Made by a program: the position numbers and the translations under genes
In this document: piece by piece, positions 8,008 to 16,865 of the stretch
Layout of the letters: the number at the start of each line of letters is the position of its first letter
How positions within the stretch are numbered: position 1 is the first letter of the stretch
The notes under the pieces: model-generated
Seen by the model: the letters and a program-made list of their open reading frames with translations, nothing else
The model's database searches: none
Told to the model about the DNA's origin: nothing
Source of the DNA: Acidobacteriota bacterium
GTDB taxonomy: Bacteria; Acidobacteriota; UBA6911; JACOSC01
DNA length: 56,546 nt
Assembly (NCBI GenBank): GCA_016179055.1
Contig: JACOSC010000138.1
Coordinates: forward strand, 1-56,546
Direction: 5' to 3'

Positions 8008-8742
8008 CTACTTACTGCTGATTCCGTTCGACGGCGATTCCATTTTGTGGATGTGCCGCCAGAGATACTCATACAGTTTTTCATTCATTTTTTCTTTGAG
8101 GACAAAATTGAAATCCGCTCTTCCCCCATAGTGAAAACGCGAGGTCTCGTTGGTCGTCAGTCGCAAATGAAACGGATTCATCGGCCCGATGCTCTCAAGG
8201 TCGCTGTAAAGCCAAGTGCGAGATTCTTCCTTGTCGTCCGTCTGATAAATGACGCCATTCTCCGAGAAGATCAGGGTCCCTTGGCATCCTCCCCAGCGGT
8301 GTAAATGCTTGGCCGAGAGTTGATACGTTGGTCCGGTTTCGATAAAAGCTATTTTGGCGACCAGAGGCTTGCCGGTTTTTTCAAGGAGAAATCGGTAAAG
8401 CGAATTCGTGATCTCGCCGTCGAGCAAAATGAATCGGAAACTTCGGTCGCCGCTCCATTTCAGCCGTTGGTCCTCGTAAGTCACTATGGCCAGCTCCTTG
8501 GACGACAGCAACCGCACTTGCTGAACCTCCTTAAAGACCCACTTACGATCGTGCTTTTCTTTAGAGTCTTGATACGTAATACCCTCTTGGCTTATGGTCA
8601 ACTCCCCTTGGCAGCTTCGCCAACCGTGCGCATGCTTAACCGCGAAATGATACGGCTGTCCCAGCATGGCGGTTGAGCAAAAAGCAAGCAGTACGAACAA
8701 CACAGGCGCCAGCGTGCCTATAGAATGATTGGTCTTATTCAT
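8008..8742 (-). CDS. Exported protein with two tandem copies of an unknown domain
   Basis: 244 aa. The open frame extends to 8808, but that part is only translation of a family C repeat. AGGGGAG stands 5 bp before ATG 8742. Residues 1-28 are a signal peptide ending near MLGQ. Two related domains follow, about residues 30-125 and 138-232; each begins with a YxxxxKHxHxWxxCxG pattern (HAHGWRSCQGELTIS and HLHRWGGCQGTLIFS), then a GxxYQ strand, an acidic-basic turn and a closing helix (LYRFLLEK, LYEYLWRH). The fold resembles a pleckstrin-like or short beta-barrel domain, but I do not recognise the family. It is the last gene of the cus-like run; the paired His and Cys might bind metal (inference). 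Confidence 0.75.
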   Translation of the reverse strand: MNKTNHSIGTLAPVLFVLLAFCSTAMLGQPYHFAVKHAHGWRSCQGELTISQEGITYQDSKEKHDRKWVFKEVQQVRLLSSKELAIVTYEDQRLKWSGDRSFRFILLDGEITNSLYRFLLEKTGKPLVAKIAFIETGPTYQLSAKHLHRWGGCQGTLIFSENGVIYQTDDKEESRTWLYSDLESIGPMNPFHLRLTTNETSRFHYGGRADFNFVLKEKMNEKLYEYLWRHIHKMESPSNGISSK

Positions 8743-8768
8743 ACAACTCCCCTGAAAATAACTCCCGT

Positions 8769-8860
8769 AAAACAGAACCGGGAGCGGTAGCGACCGGGTA
8801 TGTCTCACCCCGGCCTACCCGGCTCGGCCACCCGCCCGCTACCGCAGGCGGTTCTGTTTT
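8769..8860. repeat. Family C element C2
   Basis: A palindromic element bounded by AAAACAGAACC and GGTTCTGTTTT. The left half carries GGGAGCGGTAGCGACCGGG, and the right half is a diverged version (CCCGCCCGCTACCGC). It separates the cusA-like gene from the exported two-domain gene. Confidence 0.65.
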
Positions 8861-8908
8861 CATAACGCCTGGCTACGGACTTCTGACGGCTTGTGCCACT
8901 ACAAGAAC

Positions 8909-11900
8909 TCAAGCTAGGCTTTTGAAAGATTGGTTCTTAACTTCGGCGCGCCACTTCCACAGCAAATAGATGCTCGGATACACCAGCAACTCCAACGCAA
9001 ATGACGTTGCGAGCCCGCCCACCATGGGCGCCACCACGCGCTTCATCATGTCGGAGCCCGTGCCCATGGACCACATGATCGGCATCAGGCCCATAAAGGC
9101 GGCCGTTACGGTCATCATCTTCGGCCGCACTCGCTTGACGGCGCCGTGAATGATAGCCTCCACCAAATCCGCCTTGGTCTTCAGGCGGCCTTGCCGCTGC
9201 GCCTCCGCGTATGACAGATCGAGAAACAGCAGCATGAAAACGCCGGTTTCTGCATCCAGCCCCATCAGCGCAATCATGCCCACCCACGCCGCAATGGAGA
9301 TGTTGTAGTCGAGCGCATACATCAGCCAAATCGCGCCGATCAGTGAAAAGGGAACGGCGAGCAGCACAATCGACGTTTTCATCACCGATTTCGTGTTCAT
9401 ATAGAGCAGTGCAAAAATCAAGACCAGCGTCACCGGCACAACAATCTTCAACCGCTCGCGCACCCGCAACATATTTTCGTATTGGCCGCTCCAAACCAGG
9501 GAGTAGCCCGTCGGCAACTTCAGTTTTTCGCTCACGATTTGCTTGGCTTGTTCAACATAGCCGCCGATATCGCTGGAGGAGAGGTCGACAAACACGTACC
9601 CGGCCAGCATGCCGTTCTCATCGCGTATCATCGACGGCCCGTGGACACTCTTGATCTCTGCCACCTGCGAGATGGGGATTTGCGCGCCCGTGGCCGTCGG
9701 GACCAAAACTTGGCTGATCCGTTCTACGTTATCCCGCAGCTCCCGCGGGTAGCGAACATTTACCGGGTAACGGGCGCGGCCTTCGATGGTGGTTGTGACA
9801 TTCTCTCCGCCGATGGCCGACATGACGATATTCTGCGCGTCGGCCACCGACAATCCATAACGCGCCAACTGATCCCGCTTGAGATTAAAATCCACGAAAT
9901 AGCCTCCGGCCACGCGCTCGGCATAGACGGAGCGAGTACCGGGCATCTCTTTCAGGATGGCCTCCAGGTGGCCGCCGATTTTTTCAATTTCTAATAAGTC
10001 CGGCCCAAAGATTTTTATTCCAATCGGCGTACGCACACCGGTCGTCAGCATGTCGATGCGGGCTTTGATGGGCATCGTCCAGGCGTTGGTGACGCCGGGG
10101 ATCTTGACCGCCTGGTCCATCTCGGCAATTAAATCGTTCCATGAAATATGCTCCGGCCAAATATGCCTCAACACCGCCTTCTTCAACCATTCCGGCGACT
10201 GTTTCGTATACCACTGCTCCTTATACCGCCATTCAGCCGCCGGTTTTAAGAGAATGGTGGTTTCCATCATGGAAAAAGGCGCGGGATCGGTGGAGGTTTC
10301 GGCGCGTCCGGCCTTGCCGAAAACCCGCTCGACTTCGGGAAAGGCTTTGATGATTTCGTCTTGCTGCTGCAACAGCGCCTGCGCTTGCGCCACGGAGATC
10401 CCCGGCAGAGTGGTCGGCATATATAATATCGATCCCTCATTGAGCGGCGGCATGAACTCGCTGCCGAGTTGGAAATAAACCGGGATCGTCGTGGCTACCA
10501 ATAGCAGCGCGATCGCAATGGTGGCCTTCGGGTGTTTCAGCACCAGTCTCGCCGGCGGCTCATAGAGCGTGAATAAGAGCCGGCTGATCGGGTGCTTTTC
10601 TTCTTTGTAGTACTTGCCCACCAGCGCTTGATTGGTTATCCACGCCAGCCAGCGCGGACGAAATTGGAAATAATCCATGCGGGCAAATAGCATACGCATC
10701 GCCGGGTCCAGCGTAACCGCCAGAATCGCCGCAATGGCCATGGCAAAATTCTTAGTGAAGGCCAGCGGCCGAAACAGCCGTCCTTCCTGGTCGACCAGTG
10801 TGAATACCGGAAGAAAAGCCACGGCGATGACCAGCAGGGAGAAAAATACCGACGGGCCGACTTCCTTCAGCGCCTGCAAGCGTATGGCGTGGAAATCGCC
10901 CACTCGTCCGCCCTCGATCCAAAGCTCCAGTTTTTTGTAGGCGTTTTCCACTTCAACAATGGCGCCATCCACAAGCACGCCTATGGAAATCGCAATGCCA
11001 GCCAGCGACATGATGTTGGAGTTGAGGCCCATCCAATACATCGGAATAAAAGCGAGCAGCACAGAGACCGGTATAGTGACAATGGGAATGATGGCCGAAG
11101 GGATGTGCCACAAGAAGACGAGGATTACCAGGCTGACGATCATCATCTCCACCATCAGCTCATGCTTAAGCGTGTCGATGGAACGCTCGATCAGCTCCGA
11201 GCGGTCATAGGTGGTGACGATCTTTACTCCGTGCGGCAGCGAAGCCCCCAGGTCCTTAATTTTGTTTTTCACGCGGCGGATGACTTGGTCGGCGTTTTCA
11301 TTGTGGCGCATGACGACGATGCCGCCGACGCAGTCGCCGCGGCCATCCAAATCCGCGATGCCGCGACGAATCTCCGGACCCCGCTCGACTCTCGCCACGT
11401 CGCGCAACAACACCGGGGTTCCCATTTCGTCTGTCTTCAAGACCGCCTGTTCCAGGTCCTCACGCGTTTTCACGTAGCCATGCCCGCGTACCATGTATTC
11501 CATTCCGGAAAACTCGATCAGGCGGCCGCCCGTTTCGACATTGGCATTGCGGACCGCTTCCGAAACCATCATGATTGATAGATTGTAAGCGGCCAGCCGG
11601 TTACGATCGACCGTAACCTGGTACTGGTTTTGAAAGCCGCCGACCGTGGCTACCTCGGCCACGCCGGGCACGGATTGCAGAGCAAAACGCAAATTCCAAT
11701 CCTGAAAGGATCGCAGATCGGCCAGCGATTGGTTGCCGCTTTCATCCACCAAAGCATACTGGAAAACCCAGCCTACGCCGGTGGCGTCCGGGCCAATCTC
11801 CGTTTTCACGCCACTCGGCAACGTGGGCGTTACCTTGCTGAGATACTCCAGCACTCGACTGCGCGCCCAATAAATGTCCGTGCCGTCTTCGAAAATAATG

Positions 11901-12178
11901 TAGACATAGGAAAAGCCAAAATCCGAATAACCGCGAATGGCTTTCACTTTGGGTGCGCCTAACAGGGCCGTGGTAATGGGATAGGTTACCTGATCTTCGA
12001 TGATGTCCGGTGAGCGATCCCAGCGGGAATATATGATGACTTGCGTGTCCGAGAGATCGGGAATGGCGTCCACGGGCTGGTTGTATAACGTCCAAATGCC
12101 GACGCCCACGATGGCCGCAGTAAACATCAGGACAATGTATTTCTCGCGAGCCGCAAATTCAATGAGTTTCTCGATCAT
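8909..12178 (-). CDS. cusA: CusA/CzcA-type heavy-metal RND efflux pump
   Basis: 1089 aa, normal length for heavy-metal RND pumps. It starts MIEKLIEFAAREKY with the first transmembrane helix at about 14-34. The N-terminal porter part has PVDAIPDLSDTQVII and DATGVGWVFQYAL, hallmarks of the CusA/CzcA branch. Transmembrane helix 4 carries GVLVDGAIVEVENAYKKLE with the proton-relay acidic residues, and the second porter domain includes PFSMMETTILLKP. The CusA-like methionines and the adaptor partner suggest Cu(I)/Ag(I), but substrate cannot be fixed by eye. Transcribed after the adaptor and TolC genes; a 324-bp repeat-filled gap separates it from cusB. A 229-codon antisense frame at 10889-11578 is a shadow. 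Confidence 0.95.
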   Translation of the reverse strand: MIEKLIEFAAREKYIVLMFTAAIVGVGIWTLYNQPVDAIPDLSDTQVIIYSRWDRSPDIIEDQVTYPITTALLGAPKVKAIRGYSDFGFSYVYIIFEDGTDIYWARSRVLEYLSKVTPTLPSGVKTEIGPDATGVGWVFQYALVDESGNQSLADLRSFQDWNLRFALQSVPGVAEVATVGGFQNQYQVTVDRNRLAAYNLSIMMVSEAVRNANVETGGRLIEFSGMEYMVRGHGYVKTREDLEQAVLKTDEMGTPVLLRDVARVERGPEIRRGIADLDGRGDCVGGIVVMRHNENADQVIRRVKNKIKDLGASLPHGVKIVTTYDRSELIERSIDTLKHELMVEMMIVSLVILVFLWHIPSAIIPIVTIPVSVLLAFIPMYWMGLNSNIMSLAGIAISIGVLVDGAIVEVENAYKKLELWIEGGRVGDFHAIRLQALKEVGPSVFFSLLVIAVAFLPVFTLVDQEGRLFRPLAFTKNFAMAIAAILAVTLDPAMRMLFARMDYFQFRPRWLAWITNQALVGKYYKEEKHPISRLLFTLYEPPARLVLKHPKATIAIALLLVATTIPVYFQLGSEFMPPLNEGSILYMPTTLPGISVAQAQALLQQQDEIIKAFPEVERVFGKAGRAETSTDPAPFSMMETTILLKPAAEWRYKEQWYTKQSPEWLKKAVLRHIWPEHISWNDLIAEMDQAVKIPGVTNAWTMPIKARIDMLTTGVRTPIGIKIFGPDLLEIEKIGGHLEAILKEMPGTRSVYAERVAGGYFVDFNLKRDQLARYGLSVADAQNIVMSAIGGENVTTTIEGRARYPVNVRYPRELRDNVERISQVLVPTATGAQIPISQVAEIKSVHGPSMIRDENGMLAGYVFVDLSSSDIGGYVEQAKQIVSEKLKLPTGYSLVWSGQYENMLRVRERLKIVVPVTLVLIFALLYMNTKSVMKTSIVLLAVPFSLIGAIWLMYALDYNISIAAWVGMIALMGLDAETGVFMLLFLDLSYAEAQRQGRLKTKADLVEAIIHGAVKRVRPKMMTVTAAFMGLMPIMWSMGTGSDMMKRVVAPMVGGLATSFALELLVYPSIYLLWKWRAEVKNQSFKSLA

Positions 12179-12502
12179 AGCGCACCTTTATAAATTCCTC
12201 GTGACTACTCAGGCATCCAGAAGTCGGGAGCTGGAATTCAAAATAGAATGTAACTGTTCAGCCGTGCCTTCGACCAAGCCGGAGGTTTGACAGCGATTAG
12301 CCGGTGGTATCGCTGCGTTCAACCACCGGCTAATCGCTGGGAACCCTCCGGGTTTTCGCGTGATTCCTGATTTCAAATTTCGTAATTGTTCAACCACCCA
12401 CGCATTAGGCCACCCAGCCGATACGGAACCGCCGTCATGGGCTGAGCAGAAACAATGGAATTCGAATAAACGGCCGACCAAAGGCTGGCCCGGGGGAATC
12501 GC
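12179..12502. other. Spacer between adaptor and pump genes, with a strong cruciform
   Basis: 324 bp inside the presumed efflux operon. It contains two family C-type flanking motifs (GTAACTGTTC at 12250-12259 and GTAATTGTTC near 12380) and the hairpin at 12279-12351. No gene. Confidence 0.6.
12279..12351. repeat. Large perfect hairpin between cusB and cusA
   Basis: GCGATTAGCCGGTGGT (12293-12308) pairs perfectly with ACCACCGGCTAATCGC (12322-12337) over 16 bp with a 13-base loop. An outer pair, CCGGAGGTT and AACCCTCCGG, extends it. In the operon transcript this would make a stable stem able to block exonucleases or weaken read-through into cusA. No T tract follows. Confidence 0.7.
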
Positions 12503-13840
12503 TTATTGTCCATGCTTATGCCCGGCGCCCATTCCCGCCCGTGACGCCAGCAGCTTGGACTCGGAATCCACCAGAAAATTTGCGCTGGTGACCACTTTTT
12601 CGCCAACGCTCAGGCCGCGCTTGATCTCGTAAAAATTCCGTACCTTGACGCCGGTCGTAACTTCACGCGGTTCAAAAATGCCATGAGGTTTGGCCACAAA
12701 TACCAGCGTGCGTTCGCCGGTGGACAGCACCGCGCTTTCCGGCACCGCAAGGCCCGAGCCCAAGCGGCCTTTGAGCTCGACATTGACATACATTCCCGGT
12801 CGCAGCCGGCCGGACGGATTGTTGAATTCAAGACGCACTTTCAAGGTGCGGGTTTTCTCATCAACCGTCGGATACATGTAGGTCACCCGCCCTTTCCAGA
12901 CTTGATCCGGCTGGTAGGCCAGAGTCATTTCCGCCGGCTGATCGGGATGCACAAAGGGCAAAGTCACTTCATAAAGGTCAGCCAGCACCCAAACCGAGGA
13001 GAGGTCGATAATGTCATATAGGTTGTCGGCGGGCGTGATCCGCATACCGTGCGAAGCGTTCTTGACGCTCACAAAGCCGCTTGCCGGCGAGCGTATAATC
13101 ACGGCTATTACGGGCCGATGGGTTTTTTCCAGTTCCGCGAACGTGTCGGAGCCGATATCCCATAACGATAGCCGCCGGCGCGCCGCGCCCAACAGGTCAA
13201 TGCCGGTCAGTGGTCCATCGGCGTCCTTCCCATCAAATTTTTCCTGGGCTTGCAAAGCCAGCAAATATTCATTTTGCGTAGCGACCAATTCCGGGGAATA
13301 GATTGAAAACAGCGGCTCGCCCTTCTTCACAAATTGCCCGACATAATTAACAAACAGATGTTCAATAAAACCCTCGAACTTGGTGTGGACGTGATGTAAG
13401 CGCGTCTCATCCGAGACGATGCGCCCGACGGTGCGCAGGCTTTCGTTCAGGTTCATCATGCGGGCTTCCTCAACGGTGATGCCCATGACTTGCTGTCGTT
13501 CGCGCGGGATTTTCACGGGAACATATCCCGAGACTTGCGAGGAACTCTCCGCAACGGCCTCGTCCTTCGCCTCGCCGGTGGCCGGCGGAGGCCCGGCATG
13601 ATCACCGGCCGGCGTCACCTTCTCCATGGGAATCAACCGCATATTGCAGATGGGGCAATCGCCGGGTCTGTCGGAGACGTACGTCGGGTGCATCGGACAA
13701 TAGTACTGGGTCTGACCGGCGGCCTTATGACTTAAAAGCCCGTTAACTTTTTGCCAAAGTCCGTGCCGGTTGCCGTAGTAAGCACCCACGCCCGCCAGGG
13801 CCAACAGGATAATTGGGGCCATAACCTTTTTTATTTTCAT
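12503..13840 (-). CDS. cusB: CusB-type periplasmic adaptor (membrane fusion protein)
   Basis: 445 aa. Residues about 5-22 are a hydrophobic anchor. Residues about 46-71 are a heavy-metal-binding domain (YYCPMHP...CPICNMRLIP), as found in CusB/CzcB proteins that take metal before passing it to the pump. The lipoyl-like and alpha-hairpin parts cover about 110-250, with YSPELVATQNEYLLAL, followed by beta-barrel and membrane-proximal domains. The C-terminus ends GAGHKHGQ, a small His-rich tail. It lies 27 bp after the TolC-like gene and before the pump gene on the same strand. Confidence 0.95.
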   Translation of the reverse strand: MKIKKVMAPIILLALAGVGAYYGNRHGLWQKVNGLLSHKAAGQTQYYCPMHPTYVSDRPGDCPICNMRLIPMEKVTPAGDHAGPPPATGEAKDEAVAESSSQVSGYVPVKIPRERQQVMGITVEEARMMNLNESLRTVGRIVSDETRLHHVHTKFEGFIEHLFVNYVGQFVKKGEPLFSIYSPELVATQNEYLLALQAQEKFDGKDADGPLTGIDLLGAARRRLSLWDIGSDTFAELEKTHRPVIAVIIRSPASGFVSVKNASHGMRITPADNLYDIIDLSSVWVLADLYEVTLPFVHPDQPAEMTLAYQPDQVWKGRVTYMYPTVDEKTRTLKVRLEFNNPSGRLRPGMYVNVELKGRLGSGLAVPESAVLSTGERTLVFVAKPHGIFEPREVTTGVKVRNFYEIKRGLSVGEKVVTSANFLVDSESKLLASRAGMGAGHKHGQ

Positions 13841-13867
13841 TATGGGACCTCTGCAATGGCCGGCGAC

Positions 13868-15289
13868 TTAGTTGATCAGCGGGACCGCCACCCACTCTTC
13901 CATGCGCGCCAGCGCCTTTTGAAAATTGGCCAATTCTTCGTAGTAGCTCAGCTCGTACGTCAGCACACTAATAAAATTATTCAATAACGTTAGAAAATCT
14001 ACTTTACTAACTTCATAGCTGGCCAAGGAGGATTCCAACGTTAGCGTAGTTTGGGGAATGATGCGCCGCGCGTAGAGATTGAGCAACCGCTCGGAAGTGA
14101 CGGCCTGCAAGTACTGATCTTTTACATTAAAGCTAATCATTTGCGTGGTCGTCTCGTATTCCTTCTTGACTTGCATCAAGCTATGGATCGCTTCTTCCAC
14201 ACCATAACGTTGCTTTCGCCAGAAGTAGAGAGGGATTTTCATATCAAAGCGAATTTGCCACATATCCGATAGACGTCCGCTATTGCCGTAAGAGCCGCTG
14301 ATCATAAAATCCGGATAATACTGCCGGCGAGCCAAGTCCAAAGCCAGACTATTGCGCTGAATGAGCTCGGTGCGCGACTTGACCATGGGGCTGTTTTGAC
14401 CGGCCATACGGCTCAGTTCTGCAAACGTGTAAGTCAGCGTGGCCTTCTCAAAGGCGGCCGGGCGGCCCAGCGGGCTGTCGGGCGACCGATTAAGCAAGCT
14501 GTTGATTTGGGCGATGACGCTGTTCTTCTTCTGTTCCAACTGGGCCAGCCGTACGGTCAACAGAGAGATTTCTACCTGGGCCTTTAACAGATCCTGCTGG
14601 ATGCCCTTACCTACTTCATAGTTCGCCTCGACGATCTTGGCGAGCTTTTCCAATAAATCCTTGTTCTTATTGGTCACGTCAATCGCTTTATAAAAATAGC
14701 TAAGGTCATAGTAGGCAACCTTGAGTCGGGCGATCACGCTCAGACGGCTGCCGAGATAATTCTGCCATTCGCTGTCGGACTCCTTTTTGACCGTGTCGCC
14801 CTTCAGTTTCAATTTTCCCGGATAGGGGATCTCCTGGCTCAGGAAAATTCCAACGTTGCTTTGCGGATCGCGGCCTATGGTAGTAAAGGGCAGGGGGTTC
14901 CCCATGTTGTTCGACATGAATCCAACCGTCGGTTCCGGCAGCGAGCTTTCCTGCGTTGGCCGCGTGCGGATCGCTTCGTATTTTTTACGAGCGGCCTGTA
15001 TCTCCGGATTATTCTTTAACGCAGCCTCATAGAGCGTTTCCCATTGGAGCGTTGGACCCTCCTTCAAATCCTTCGTTGCGCGAGTATGCGTTGCTTCGGG
15101 ATTCGCGCTTTTGGATGGAATTTCCACCAAAAGCTTCTGGAAATCGTCGTACGCCGGTGATGAGGCCACCGGTCCCGTTGGGCGCTCTGCACCGAAAACC
15201 GGGATCGTCAGGATTAGGATCGCTAGAAAAATGCTGGTGTAATTGTTTGTAGACAACATCTGGCGATACCTCATATTACCGTTGGGCAT
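13868..15289 (-). CDS. cusC: TolC-family outer membrane factor (CusC type)
   Basis: Up to 473 aa. After a signal peptide ending near VFGA and a Pro/Ser-rich linker, two long TolC repeats follow: about 95-275 with LYEAALKNNPEIQAARKKYE, and about 300-470 with SPMVKSRTELIQRNSLALDLARRQYYPDF. The start is uncertain: ATG 15289, ATG 15274 and ATG 15259 are all in frame. GAGG lies 9 bp before 15259, and the signal peptide reads well from any of them. First of the three pump genes to be transcribed. Confidence 0.9.
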   Translation of the reverse strand: MPNGNMRYRQMLSTNNYTSIFLAILILTIPVFGAERPTGPVASSPAYDDFQKLLVEIPSKSANPEATHTRATKDLKEGPTLQWETLYEAALKNNPEIQAARKKYEAIRTRPTQESSLPEPTVGFMSNNMGNPLPFTTIGRDPQSNVGIFLSQEIPYPGKLKLKGDTVKKESDSEWQNYLGSRLSVIARLKVAYYDLSYFYKAIDVTNKNKDLLEKLAKIVEANYEVGKGIQQDLLKAQVEISLLTVRLAQLEQKKNSVIAQINSLLNRSPDSPLGRPAAFEKATLTYTFAELSRMAGQNSPMVKSRTELIQRNSLALDLARRQYYPDFMISGSYGNSGRLSDMWQIRFDMKIPLYFWRKQRYGVEEAIHSLMQVKKEYETTTQMISFNVKDQYLQAVTSERLLNLYARRIIPQTTLTLESSLASYEVSKVDFLTLLNNFISVLTYELSYYEELANFQKALARMEEWVAVPLIN

Positions 15290-15369
15290 TTGCCCTCGAG
15301 CAAGGCCAGCCCTGTAAGGTTGTGGCCTGTTTATAATATAGATTCATGGAATCAAGCGCTAAGCTCCTT

Positions 15370-15462
15370 GTAACTGTTCATGGGGTCTGCACTGATACAG
15401 AACCGGGAGCGGTAGCGACCGGGTCAATGTGCCATACGGTGCTTACCCGGTCGCTACTGCTC
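15370..15462 (+). repeat. Family C element C3
   Basis: Starts with GTAACTGTTC at 15370, then GATACAGAACCGGGAGCGG and GTAGCGACCGGGT. After a spacer comes the inverted half (ACCCGGTCGCTACTGCTC), which stops before the usual GGTTCTGT. Confidence 0.65.
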
Positions 15463-15523
15463 ATCTTTCCGTCATACAGCATACAGCCTGTCGAACTTGC
15501 ACGCAGCTCAATGCTCCCCGTGA

Positions 15524-15925
15524 TTACTTGGCTTTGACGGCGTGCGCGGGCTCGATGCTCTTTATTTCGATCCCCGTAAGGCCGCCTTTCTTGATCACTC
15601 GTCCGGTCACGGTAACGCGTTGAGCAATGTAATTCAATAGCTTGGCATTGGGACTGGAGTGGTCAAGCGCGAGCGGGAGATAAATTTGTTGCAGTTTCTC
15701 GTCTAGGATGGCCAATGGGATTCCTTTCTCGGCGCATTGCACGGCGCACTTTGTGTGGTTTTTCCCAGAGGCATCGTGCCCCATAAAGCAAGCAATATCG
15801 ATCACCTCGCCGGTGATAGTGGTCATCGCCACGCTCTTAGACTCGCTTTTGCCCATCAAGCTGGACCCAATAGCCGCTAGCAGAACGAGTGATATCATGA
15901 TGATGGTTGTTAAAATTTTTCGCAT
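15524..15925 (-). CDS. Small exported Cys/His protein, OB-fold-like
   Basis: 133 aa. The open frame runs up to 16153, but that stretch is a family D repeat; AAGGAG precedes ATG 15925. Residues 1-22 are a signal peptide. The mature part has TGEVIDIACFMGHDASGKNHTKCAVQC read in pieces as GEVIDIACFMGH, NHTKCAVQC and GIPLAILDE, then YLPLALDH and a closing VTVTGRVIKKGG strand. Small exported proteins with this C...H...H-x2-C-x3-C layout and a GxVxxxG barrel end often accompany metal or heme genes. The three Cys and three His could bind Cu. It lies between the Cys-rich protein and cusC on the same strand, so it is probably an accessory of the efflux operon (inference). Confidence 0.78.
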   Translation of the reverse strand: MRKILTTIIMISLVLLAAIGSSLMGKSESKSVAMTTITGEVIDIACFMGHDASGKNHTKCAVQCAEKGIPLAILDEKLQQIYLPLALDHSSPNAKLLNYIAQRVTVTGRVIKKGGLTGIEIKSIEPAHAVKAK

Positions 15926-15997
15926 AGTCTTCTCCTTATGAAATTCGGTTAGTGAAAACGAGCCGCGTTTAGTCCTAGCTCGCAAGCGGGCCGCTCC

Positions 15998-16094
15998 CTT
16001 GAAAATACCTGGGAGCGCCGGCATCTCTGCCGGCGACTCCCGTTGCGGACCCCGTCCACCCTTGCCCCGACGGTAGTCGGGGCGCTCCCAGGGG
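15998..16094 (+). repeat. Family D element, copy 2
   Basis: About 97 bp, reverse complement of 7871-7967. It begins CCTTGAAAATACCTGGGAGC and ends GGCGCTCCCAGGGG. It sits just upstream of the small exported Cys/His gene. The two inverted copies bracket 8.0-15.9 kb, that is, the pump genes and their two small neighbours. Confidence 0.7.
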
Positions 16095-16310
16095 ACATGA
16101 ACAACTCCTATGATATCCCTCGGTGCGGTCGCAGACATAATCCGTGACGCCATGATCCATATTGGCTGGTCATGGACTCAGCGCTAGCTCCCGCGCGGCT
16201 GGGCTTCTTCGTGATGACAAGCCCAAGGGAAGCGTGTGCCCGACTCAATGGAAGTCTCGCAGGAACGCGGCTTCAGAAAAACATCCAACGTTTAGTTTTA
16301 AGATTTCAGA

Positions 16311-16739
16311 TCAAATACGGAGAGCGCAGGCGAGGAGGAATAGCGGTGCGTTTTTAGATTTGGCCAATATAGAGGATAAATCAAAGCCAGGCGGCCGGCA
16401 ATCTGCCTCCGGCTCCCCGAGGAGTTCGACGACGATACCTAAGACGGACGAGCTCCGATCGCTACGGCTTCCCAATTTCTCAAGTTCAAAAGCGGATTGA
16501 TTCAGTTCAAAATCATTGGAGGAAGTTTCGATGCAGTTCAAGCAGCAGGCGCCGGCTTTTAACGATAGGTCGGAGGGCGGCTGGGCCATCATACAACAGC
16601 TTTCATTCTCCGCCGCAACGGCCACGTCTAACGGCGGTTTCATACTAAAGCACGTGGAACACAAGGTAGCCGCGCTCAAACACGGCATGATGAGAAGAAT
16701 GAGACTAATTGTAATTAAGCTGACCCTTGTTCTGTTCAT
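16311..16739 (-). CDS. Cys-rich exported protein at the head of the efflux cluster
   Basis: 142 aa. Signal peptide at residues 1-23 (MNRTRVSLITISLILLIMPC as its first part). The mature N-terminal half is rich in thiols and methionine: LCSTCFSMKPP, ESCCMMAQPP and GACCLNCIET. The second half is polar, then a hydrophobic tail (LFLLACALRI) that may anchor it. I do not recognise a family. Position before the OB-like protein and CusCBA, and paired Cys with Met, suggest periplasmic Cu/Ag binding (inference). AAGGTG lies 8 bp before the ATG, and a good promoter lies 50 bp further up. Confidence 0.65.
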   Translation of the reverse strand: MNRTRVSLITISLILLIMPCLSAATLCSTCFSMKPPLDVAVAAENESCCMMAQPPSDLSLKAGACCLNCIETSSNDFELNQSAFELEKLGSRSDRSSSVLGIVVELLGEPEADCRPPGFDLSSILAKSKNAPLFLLACALRI

Positions 16740-16788
16740 GGTAGAAGCACCTTAGCAACTCAATACCGGTTCAAACGAACAAAGTAAA

Positions 16789-16817
16789 ATGCTATCATCT
16801 CAAATTCTATAAGTCAA
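16789..16817 (-). promoter_or_regulatory. Sigma-70 promoter of the efflux cluster
   Basis: Read on the minus strand: -35 TTGACT (16812-16817), 17-bp spacer, -10 TAGCAT (16789-16794). It lies 50 bp upstream of the ATG at 16739. The 17-bp spacer is standard, not the 19-20 bp of MerR/CueR-type promoters, so CueR-like control is not supported. Confidence 0.5.
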
Positions 16818-16835
16818 GGACAGCATCCAGACCAA

Positions 16836-16854
16836 CTGAGATTCGATCATAAGC
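16836..16854 (+). repeat. Family B left terminal repeat, solitary
   Basis: CTGAGATTCGATCATAAGC, identical to the left end of the intact copy at 39717-39735. What follows is family G, not the family B interior, so the element is truncated or overwritten. Confidence 0.6.
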
Positions 16855-16865
16855 CAACTAGGTGG

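Noticed and set aside
8743-8808. N-terminal extension of the two-domain exported protein
   Set aside because: Encoded by a family C repeat; AGGGGAG and the signal peptide fix ATG 8742.
10889-11578. 229-codon plus-strand frame, His/Asp-rich
   Set aside because: Antisense shadow of the RND pump gene, which has clear conserved motifs in the other strand.
15926-16153. N-terminal extension of the small exported Cys/His protein
   Set aside because: Encoded by a family D repeat; AAGGAG and the signal peptide both mark ATG 15925 as the start.
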